NCBI GenBank assembly: GCA_030691665.1
Contig: JAUYDU010000070.1
Coordinates: forward strand, 1 to 7,878
Length of the DNA: 7,878 nt
Origin: Chloroflexota bacterium
GTDB taxonomy: Bacteria; Chloroflexota; Dehalococcoidia; SM23-28-2
Direction: 5' to 3'
The notes under the pieces were generated by a model that saw only the letters and a program-made list of their open reading frames with translations, was not told the DNA's origin and searched no databases. Made by a program: the position numbers and the translations under genes. Within the stretch, counting starts at the first letter, position 1; every line of letters begins with the position of its first letter. Below are positions 1 to 5,044 of this stretch, in pieces.

Positions 1-143
1 ACGCTCTCCGCCTTTTCTTCCCTGTCGCGTGTTAACCGTACAACTGCGCCGTAGAGACTATCAAGGGCCCGCGCCGAGCTTCCCAGCATCTCCTTCAGGC
101 GCTGGAGCAACGAAGGGTCAGTAGTCGCGTGGAGGATGTTCAC
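1..143 (-). CDS. N-terminus of a gene downstream of the methyltransferase (partial, runs off left edge)
   Basis: Translating the minus strand from a GTG at 143-141 gives 47 uninterrupted codons to the window edge, beginning MNILHATTDPSLLQRLKEML and continuing with a charged stretch ending DREEKAES. A purine-rich AAGGTGG (complement of 154-160) lies 10 nt before the GTG, a plausible ribosome-binding site. The gap to the methyltransferase stop codon is only 23 nt, so the two genes are very probably co-transcribed. The family cannot be named from 47 residues. The 'ATTDPxLLxxLKEML' style loosely recalls the start of phospholipase-D-like domains at the N-terminus of Snf2-type helicases that often accompany Eco57I-class methyltransferases, but this is a weak impression and the usual hydrophobic 'VGYF' strand is not evident. 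Gene existence is fairly secure; function unknown. Confidence 0.68.
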   Translation of the reverse strand, partial: MNILHATTDPSLLQRLKEMLGSSARALDSLYGAVVRLTRDREEKAES

Positions 144-153
144 TAGGGACGAA

Positions 154-160
154 CCACCTT
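154..160 (-). promoter_or_regulatory. Ribosome-binding site for the leftward partial gene
   Basis: Reads AAGGTGG on the minus strand, 10 nt before the GTG at 143. It supports choosing that GTG as the start of the partial gene. In another frame a GTG lies inside this stretch but meets a TAG at once. Confidence 0.5.
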
Positions 161-166
161 TTATCC

Positions 167-3100
167 TTACCCGACTCCGTACAGATGAGCCATCCGCTCG
201 TCTATCTCGTGCTCGATTTTTGCAATCTGCTCAGTCAGCGCCGCAGTCTTTTCCTGAGCTTGAAGTGTAAGTTGCCAGCTTGCACCTTTGCCGCGCCGTT
301 GCAACTCTTCCTGAGACAACTGCCAGGGCTGTTGCAGAGGGTTGCGGCTGCTAAACTCGGCAGGTGAGATTGCGATATGTTGCAGGAACTGCTCGACTCG
401 ATTCCGCCTCTCATTATGCAGCCGATGCGCGCCTTCCACTAACTTCGCTATAGTCTCTCGCTCCGGCATCGAAGCGTCGGGGATGGGGATGGTCCCCACG
501 TAGATGGTTTTGAACCGAACACGGCCACCTTTTTCCTCGTCGCCGAGTACAGAAGCGCATAGCTTGACATACTCAAACGCTGACGCAGAGTTGAGCACAC
601 CAAGCAGAAACCAGTCGTTTGTTGGTATGATGAAGGCGGTAGCCTCTACATAGTAACCGTTCGCATCCATTACAAATCGGGTTTCTTTGGCGATGTCGGG
701 ATAGATGATTTTCGGGCGGTCGAAGGCGTCGTAGTAATCACAAGCCCGCAGTTCCCACCAGTGATCGCCTTGGTCCGAACGCTTCTCTGCTTTCTCTTGG
801 AACTGGTTCAGGTGCTTGAAGATTGCTGGATACCGTCTTATAGGAACGCCTATGTAGGTCCAGATGAGATACCTTTCCCGGAAGTGTGCCTCGTAGCGGC
901 GCACGTCGTCCCCCACCAGCAGAGGCTTGATGATCTCTGCACTCATGGGGTCTTCTTCAATCAGACGGTCGCGAGTTGCCCGATCGATGATGAAAGCTTC
1001 GTTGAGTCCTGTCTTGATGCCGAAGTAAATTCGCCCTTTGACCAGTTCGCCGAGGCGGGGACCGCTGGCTTCCATTTGGGTCCGACGGCCGGCGGCGGTG
1101 GGAGAGGCAAGGCGGGCTTTGTTTTTGCCAAACTGTGAGGCCGGCACGGTCTGCGCAATGCGGGTGACGTGCTCCCGGATTCCATCGTCGTAGCAGGATT
1201 GCAGGTCTTTGACCACCGCCCACGTGGTGGGTGTGTCACCCCGTAGCTGCTTCTGCCAATGAAAAATAGCGGGGAAGGTGGCCGCCTGGAAGACAGGCAG
1301 CTCTGCGAAGTCCACGATCAGGTGGAAAGCCTGGCTGTCGAGTAGGTGCTGGCGCAGTTTTTCGCCGTAGCTGGCGCGCAGCCATTTGTTGGACGAGATG
1401 AAGCAGCTACCGCCATTCTGCTTGAGTAGCTGGTGGGCTCGAGCGTAGAACGCCACGTAGATGTCGGCGGTCCTGACGCAGGCTTCGGGGTATAGAGTTA
1501 CAAGCGAATCTTTGTAGTGGTCCCCGAACTGTCGCTTCACCACCTCATGCCGCAGATAAGGGGGATTGGTCACCACGATGTCGAAGCCGCCGTCAGCAAA
1601 CACCTCGGCGAACGTGACCCGCCAATCAACGGCATCTTTTGGCGCGGGAGCGAAAGTAAGGGCCATCCTGAGGTTGGCTAACTCCTTTTGAATCTCCTCC
1701 GCTCGCATCCTCTTTTCAGGGTCCACAGCGTTCATGTGCTGATGTTTGAGCTTTGCCAGCCGCCCCGACGCCGCATGGACTTGCTCGCGGAACATCTGGT
1801 ATTGGGCGCCATGAACGGATGGGTTGGGGTCCGGCGCCGTCAAGCTGTCGCCGCGTACGATCTTGAAGTCCAGGTTGGGCAGGGCGGGTGGAGGGTAGCC
1901 ATCGTACTCAATGGAGAGGGACAGCCACAGGCGCAGCATCGCCACGTTTACGGCGAACTGGTCAATGTCTGCACCATAGACGTTCTCCTCAATAATACGG
2001 AGCTTTAGCTCATACAGGCTTTTAGGGTCCGTGACGAGCTTCTCATTGTAGAGCACCGTTTCAAGGTCAACCAGCTCGTGTAGTATGCCGAGCAGATAGG
2101 CGCCTGAACCGCAAGCGGGGTCTACCACCTTGATCTGCTCCAACGCCCTGCGAACCATTCCGGCGGTTGTCAGGTTAAGGCCGGAGACGTCCCGCTGGTC
2201 AACAAACTGCCCAATGGCCTCCGGTGGCAAGCTCGGGATTGTTCCCTGTAGATATCCCTTCAGCGCCTCGCGGCACATGAAGGCCACTACCGGGCGCGGC
2301 GTGTAGTAAGAGCCGGACTCGTGGCGGCCAGTGACCAACTCCTCAAAGACCTTGCCCAGCATCTCCGGGTCAACGGCCACCTCCATGTCAAAGGGCGTGG
2401 ACTCCATGACGGTGAAGTTGAAGTGGTCAAAGAGGTCGTGCAAAATCTGGTCAATGGCGGCGTCGGGGACAACGACGTTTGGCCGCTTATCGGCATCGGT
2501 CATATCAAAGAGGCCGCCGTTGAGGAACGGGACATCGCCGATCAGTGCATACATCGCGGGGTTGTCCCGCATGAAATTGGTTGAGCGCTCATTATTGAGC
2601 CCGGCGAAGAACAAGGCCTTCAAGCGACTGTTGTAGAAGTTCTTGTCCTCGGACTGCGCAGGGTAGTCCTTGCGAAGGGTGTTGAGGTAGTCTGGGTTGC
2701 CGTTGAACGTCAGCCAGCCTTTGCGGGAGAGGAAGTAGATGAACATCAGCCGGTTGAAGAGTGTCTGGGTAAAGAGGCGCTTCTTTTCGGCATCGGTGAA
2801 ACCCTGGATCAACTCCTCAACCTGCTTGAACACCTCGCGGTATTTCTCAAAGAAGTCCTTGGTTACGGCCTCAACGTCAAAGGCCCTGTCTACCGCCGGG
2901 GCAATGCTCTTGGTCTTGTCGTACTCCCAATAGATCTCCGAAAGCTGCTGGACCGCAGTCCTTCTGGGCAGGTCGCGCTCAATAATCATGCGGCGGAGGG
3001 AAGGCGTAGCGCCGGCGAAGGTCGGGTAGATGACGTGGAGCTGGCTGCACGAGGGGTTGGTCATTACAAGAAGGATATCGCCGTGCAGGGCGTCGGTAAT

Positions 3101-3394
3101 GAGCTTGGCTGCGGCGGACGCCTCGGCCTTGCGGATGCGGTCTGGGCCGTCGCCGCTGAGAGGGACGTACACCACGTGCATGCCTTCCATGGAGGCAATG
3201 CGCTCGGCAGAGGCTGGGAGGGCAACGGTCTTGGGGGCATTGGCTAGGCTCACGGTGCCCGTAGCGCCCGCGAAGTCCAACTTTTCTACGAACAGCCGGC
3301 GCAGGGCCTGGGCCCGGCCAGAAGGTGGCGCGGCGAAGAACCGAACGATATCCTGTTCAACGTCGGTGGCGTCCTGGCGATTGGCTATCGGCAT
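167..3394 (-). CDS. Eco57I/TaqI-class N6-adenine DNA methyltransferase (type IIG-like or defence-system methylase)
   Basis: Predicted to methylate adenine in a specific DNA sequence using S-adenosylmethionine. Visible motifs in order: a G-x-YYTP motif X (residues 361-366); the SAM-binding motif I DPACGSG (425-431); an acidic GADID after the second strand (474-478); the catalytic motif IV NPPY (610-613), typical of gamma-class adenine methylases; a TaqI-like target-recognition region beginning at RIYFGIKTG (788-796) and reaching about 975 with IPTNDWFLLGVLNS; and a C-terminal coiled-coil-like helix (about 1030-1072) ending IDERMAHLYG, usual for this class. The N-terminal 200 residues are a separate domain ending FDVEAVTKDFF (172-182). 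I see no clear PD-(D/E)xK nuclease triad there, so cleavage by this polypeptide is unproven. The ATG at 3394 has GGAGGG 8 nt upstream and a consensus promoter close by. At 1075 aa it is in the normal range for type IIG-like enzymes and DISARM/BREX-type methylases. GC content looks lower than in the rightward operon, suggesting lateral acquisition. Confidence 0.93.
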   Translation of the reverse strand: MPIANRQDATDVEQDIVRFFAAPPSGRAQALRRLFVEKLDFAGATGTVSLANAPKTVALPASAERIASMEGMHVVYVPLSGDGPDRIRKAEASAAAKLITDALHGDILLVMTNPSCSQLHVIYPTFAGATPSLRRMIIERDLPRRTAVQQLSEIYWEYDKTKSIAPAVDRAFDVEAVTKDFFEKYREVFKQVEELIQGFTDAEKKRLFTQTLFNRLMFIYFLSRKGWLTFNGNPDYLNTLRKDYPAQSEDKNFYNSRLKALFFAGLNNERSTNFMRDNPAMYALIGDVPFLNGGLFDMTDADKRPNVVVPDAAIDQILHDLFDHFNFTVMESTPFDMEVAVDPEMLGKVFEELVTGRHESGSYYTPRPVVAFMCREALKGYLQGTIPSLPPEAIGQFVDQRDVSGLNLTTAGMVRRALEQIKVVDPACGSGAYLLGILHELVDLETVLYNEKLVTDPKSLYELKLRIIEENVYGADIDQFAVNVAMLRLWLSLSIEYDGYPPPALPNLDFKIVRGDSLTAPDPNPSVHGAQYQMFREQVHAASGRLAKLKHQHMNAVDPEKRMRAEEIQKELANLRMALTFAPAPKDAVDWRVTFAEVFADGGFDIVVTNPPYLRHEVVKRQFGDHYKDSLVTLYPEACVRTADIYVAFYARAHQLLKQNGGSCFISSNKWLRASYGEKLRQHLLDSQAFHLIVDFAELPVFQAATFPAIFHWQKQLRGDTPTTWAVVKDLQSCYDDGIREHVTRIAQTVPASQFGKNKARLASPTAAGRRTQMEASGPRLGELVKGRIYFGIKTGLNEAFIIDRATRDRLIEEDPMSAEIIKPLLVGDDVRRYEAHFRERYLIWTYIGVPIRRYPAIFKHLNQFQEKAEKRSDQGDHWWELRACDYYDAFDRPKIIYPDIAKETRFVMDANGYYVEATAFIIPTNDWFLLGVLNSASAFEYVKLCASVLGDEEKGGRVRFKTIYVGTIPIPDASMPERETIAKLVEGAHRLHNERRNRVEQFLQHIAISPAEFSSRNPLQQPWQLSQEELQRRGKGASWQLTLQAQEKTAALTEQIAKIEHEIDERMAHLYGVG

Positions 3395-3402
3395 GAGAGT
3401 CG

Positions 3403-3408
3403 CCCTCC
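3403..3408 (-). promoter_or_regulatory. Shine-Dalgarno site of the methyltransferase
   Basis: Reads GGAGGG on the minus strand, 8 nt before the ATG at 3394. It confirms that ATG as the start and argues against longer N-terminal extensions. Confidence 0.75.
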
Positions 3409-3430
3409 GCGATGTGGGCCTTTTGGAGGC

Positions 3431-3458
3431 ATTATACGCCCAGAAGTGGTGCTGTCAA
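3431..3458 (-). promoter_or_regulatory. Consensus sigma70-type promoter for the leftward methyltransferase operon
   Basis: On the minus strand a perfect -35 hexamer TTGACA (3458-3453) is followed after 16 nt by a perfect -10 hexamer TATAAT (3436-3431). Transcription would start near 3424, giving a leader of about 30 nt that contains the GGAGGG site. Both hexamers match consensus exactly, which is uncommon in GC-rich DNA and implies strong, probably constitutive expression unless a repressor binds. No operator-like dyad is evident over the promoter. Confidence 0.8.
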
Positions 3459-3741
3459 AAGAAAGTCGTGGCGGAGCATCATCGGTAAGGTCGTTGTCTT
3501 CCAGCCATTTCGGCATTCTCCATTCAGGAACGCCGTCAGTGTTGGCGACTTTTCTCGGGGCTGCACGAAACAGCGTGTTGTGCAAAGGGCGTGTTGATGG
3601 CACGCGAAGCGGTCCAGTGGCGGGCTGGAGCGGCCGCGGACAACGCCGAGCGGCTACCCGCGGGCCATGAAGCAGTGGGGGTACCCAAAAAGGGAAGGCC
3701 TGGCCACGGCAGCCACCCGTTGGTCGGGGTTCCCTGACGCA
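3459..3741. other. Non-coding stretch between the leftward promoter and the small gene
   Basis: No convincing gene. Open frames on both strands are Pro/Arg-rich, overlap one another and lack ribosome-binding sites. Two GC-rich palindromes occur, CCGCGG at 3634-3639 and CCCGCGGG at 3657-3664. They could pair as a hairpin but have no T-run, so no terminator is called. It could contain a decayed gene or mobile-element relic that I cannot identify. Confidence 0.5.
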
Positions 3742-3770
3742 TTGCATTCGTTCCGCGCGTCGATGATAAT
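3742..3770 (+). promoter_or_regulatory. Possible promoter of the small CPAC gene
   Basis: TTGCAT (3742-3747, three of six matches to the -35 consensus) and GATAAT (3765-3770, five of six to the -10 consensus) are separated by 17 nt. A start near 3777 would leave a leader of about 23 nt holding the GGAGG at 3790-3794. The -35 is weak, so this is tentative. Confidence 0.35.
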
Positions 3771-3789
3771 TGCCGTAGGATTTCATGAG

Positions 3790-3794
3790 GGAGG
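3790..3794 (+). promoter_or_regulatory. Shine-Dalgarno site of the 48-residue gene
   Basis: A full GGAGG lies 5 nt before the ATG at 3800. It is the main reason to prefer this short frame over the longer overlapping frame that covers the same DNA. Confidence 0.55.
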
Positions 3795-3799
3795 TCGTT

Positions 3800-3946
3800 A
3801 TGGCCGCCAAAGGAGAGAAGTTGCCCCTGATGTGGCGTATTCACAATGTCATCTGCCCCGCCTGGTTCCTGCGCGTTGGCTTCCTGCGCGCGATTTGCCC
3901 GGCGTGCCGCAGGATGACCAGGCGCCTGCAGGCCAAGCAGCAGTAG
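3800..3946 (+). CDS. Small 48-residue cysteine-containing protein, unknown function
   Basis: ATG at 3800, TAG at 3944-3946. The product is basic: it starts MAAKGEKLPLMW, has a hydrophobic middle (IHNVICPAWFLRVGFL, residues 14-29) and ends in an Arg/Lys/Gln-rich tail. Cysteines are at 19, 33 and 36; the last two form CPAC, followed by RRM. The CxxC could bind metal or act as a redox pair, although a lone CxxC with one further Cys is fewer ligands than a standard zinc finger. In favour of a real gene are a strong GGAGG 5 nt upstream and a promoter-like GATAAT. Against it are the short length, the overlap with other open frames and the lack of any family I recognise. It has no close operon partner: the methyltransferase is transcribed the other way and the ferredoxin gene starts about 570 nt later. 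Confidence 0.45.
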   Translation: MAAKGEKLPLMWRIHNVICPAWFLRVGFLRAICPACRRMTRRLQAKQQ

Positions 3947-4319
3947 GGATTTGGCATGAGGACGCTTGTCACTGCAGGCAGAGCTTCGGACGCCACCCAG
4001 TAGGGACGGGATGGAAGGCGACACTCGCTGGATGCCAGCGAACCCCGGATGAGGGGGCTCATTTCGGAGCAGTCGGTGGAGCCCATCCTCCCAGCAGGTC
4101 CAGAAACCGCTGGCGGTGTGAGAGGCGTGGAAGGGCACCTACTCTCGGGCCGTCGCGAGCGTGCATGTTCTTCGTAACGCCGCCAGTCCGGCTGACTGGC
4201 CCGGCCGGACGAGCGCCAGAAGGACGTGGAGGGCCGGCGATAGGCCTTGACTGCTGGCCACGCTCTGGACCCTGTAGAGGGGGCAGGTCACCCTCCATTG
4301 GGAGGTGTTGATTCCATTT
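3947..4319. other. Non-coding stretch after the small gene
   Basis: I find no supportable gene here. A 42-codon frame at 4049-4177 has no ribosome-binding site. Short dyads are present (GCCAGT/ACTGGC at 4182-4200; CCTCC/GGAGG near 4292-4305), but none is followed by a T-run, so no terminator is called. No tRNA cloverleaf or T-loop signature was seen. Confidence 0.5.
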
Positions 4320-4383
4320 CAGGAGTTACGCAATTCATCTCTGCTGGTGGTGGCTCCGCCAAATACAAAGTGCGTAAGTCCTG
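4320..4383. repeat. 64-bp inverted-repeat element (possible IS-end or MITE remnant)
   Basis: CAGGAGTTACGCA at 4320-4332 is mirrored by TGCGTAAGTCCTG at 4371-4383. The arms are 13 nt with 12 of 13 positions pairing (4325/4378 is the mismatch) around a 38-nt centre. The sequence type (AGGA-TTACGCA) resembles terminal repeats I associate with some bacterial insertion sequences, from memory only. No transposase fits inside and no clear target-site duplication flanks it. A solo relic or tiny MITE is plausible; a regulatory cruciform upstream of the ferredoxin-AOR promoter is the alternative. Confidence 0.55.
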
Positions 4384-4431
4384 TCAGTTAGTATAAGGAG
4401 CATGAGAAAAGGGGTCTTATTGTATCATCCG

Positions 4432-4460
4432 TTGACGGCGTTCTGAGGCGCTGCTAGACT
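4432..4460 (+). promoter_or_regulatory. Putative promoter of the ferredoxin-AOR operon
   Basis: TTGACG (4432-4437, five of six to consensus) and TAGACT (4455-4460, four of six) are separated by exactly 17 nt, and TGC directly before the -10 makes an extended -10. A start near 4467 would give a leader of about 46 nt ending at the AAGGAGGAG ribosome-binding site. It lies 48 nt downstream of the inverted-repeat element. Confidence 0.55.
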
Positions 4461-4500
4461 CTCTCCCGCCGAGTCACGATACAACGTCCAGGGCGTAACG

Positions 4501-4509
4501 AAGGAGGAG
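4501..4509 (+). promoter_or_regulatory. Strong Shine-Dalgarno site that sets a TTG start
   Basis: AAGGAGGAG, with its GGAGG (4503-4507) 5 nt before TTG at 4513. It decides the rare TTG start, since there is no in-frame ATG or GTG nearby at usable spacing. Confidence 0.75.
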
Positions 4510-4512
4510 ACA

Positions 4513-5043
4513 TTGGCCAACCTCCGCAAGAAGGCTGGGCGCGCCGGTGGCGTTCCAAAACTGCCCCGCTCGGGCGTGGTCAAGGTGGACAGGCACATCT
4601 GCCTGACGTGTCGGGAGTGCGAGGTGGGGTGCTCCCTCTACCACGAAGAGGAATGCAACCCCGCCCTATCCAGGATCCGCATCGAGTTCAACGACTTTGT
4701 ACCCGGCTTCCCCAGCCTTTACGTATGCAAGCAGTGCGCCTGGCCGGCCTGTTACTACGCCTGTGCCGACATCCTCCAGGAGTCGGCGATACTGATCGAC
4801 CGCGCAACCGGCGCCCGGTTTATAGACGAGGACCGGTGCATCGGATGCGGCGCCTGTCTACGGGCCTGCCCCCTTACGCCGGAGATGCAGGTCGTGTACG
4901 ACAAGATAGTCGACGGCAGGAGGGTCTACTACAAGTGCGACCTGTGCAAGGACAGGGCTGAGGGGCCTATCTGCGTCGAGGCCTGCCCCGCCGGGGCCCT
5001 CACCTTCGTCCCCGCCAGGGATAAGCGGAAGAGGGACGGCTAG
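4513..5043 (+). CDS. Four-cluster [4Fe-4S] ferredoxin subunit of an AOR-type oxidoreductase
   Basis: A 176-residue iron-sulfur electron carrier, predicted partner of the AOR-like enzyme encoded one base downstream. Sixteen cysteines fall in four groups: C30-C33-C36-C40, C72-C75-C80-C84, C109-C112-C115-C119 (classic CIGCGACLRAC) and C142-C145-C154-C158. This is the pattern of the DmsB/HycB/YdhY class, where cysteines of paired groups are shared to hold four [4Fe-4S] clusters as a wire. One extra cysteine (C48) lies outside the pattern. There is no signal peptide or Tat motif; the basic N-terminus (RKKAGRAGG) is not a twin-arginine signal, so a cytoplasmic location is likely. Translation starts at TTG 4513, set by a strong ribosome-binding site. 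It resembles AorA of Aromatoleum and YdhY of E. coli in composition and context; the exact physiological acceptor is unknown. Confidence 0.92.
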   Translation: MANLRKKAGRAGGVPKLPRSGVVKVDRHICLTCRECEVGCSLYHEEECNPALSRIRIEFNDFVPGFPSLYVCKQCAWPACYYACADILQESAILIDRATGARFIDEDRCIGCGACLRACPLTPEMQVVYDKIVDGRRVYYKCDLCKDRAEGPICVEACPAGALTFVPARDKRKRDG

Positions 5044-5044
5044 C

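Noticed and set aside
3385..3810. Minus-strand 141-codon frame running into the methyltransferase start
   Set aside because: It begins at a TTG without a ribosome-binding site and reads straight through the consensus promoter and leader of the methyltransferase. The segment DGVPEWRMPKWLEDNDLTDD looks protein-like and might be a relic, but that is not enough to call a pseudogene.
3536..4138. Minus-strand open frame of 200 codons
   Set aside because: Composition is Ser/Pro/Ala/Arg-rich as expected from random high-GC DNA, there is no start signal and no family resemblance.
4049..4177. 42-codon plus-strand frame (MRGLISEQSV...)
   Set aside because: It has no Shine-Dalgarno sequence and no motif, and it is short enough to occur by chance.
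4182..4200. Hairpin GCCAGT-7 nt-ACTGGC
   Set aside because: The stem is only 6 bp, there is no following T-run, and no gene ends just upstream, so it does not support a terminator.
3667..4311. Plus-strand open frame of 214 codons
   Set aside because: It has no ribosome-binding site, a Pro/Arg/Gly-rich low-complexity product with no recognisable motif, and it overlaps the small CPAC gene in another frame that has a strong GGAGG.
4402..4446. 15-codon leader-peptide-like frame (MRKGVLLYHPLTAF) behind AAGGAG
   Set aside because: The ribosome-binding site is only 1 nt from the ATG and the frame overlaps the -35 hexamer of the proposed operon promoter, so it would not be in the operon transcript.
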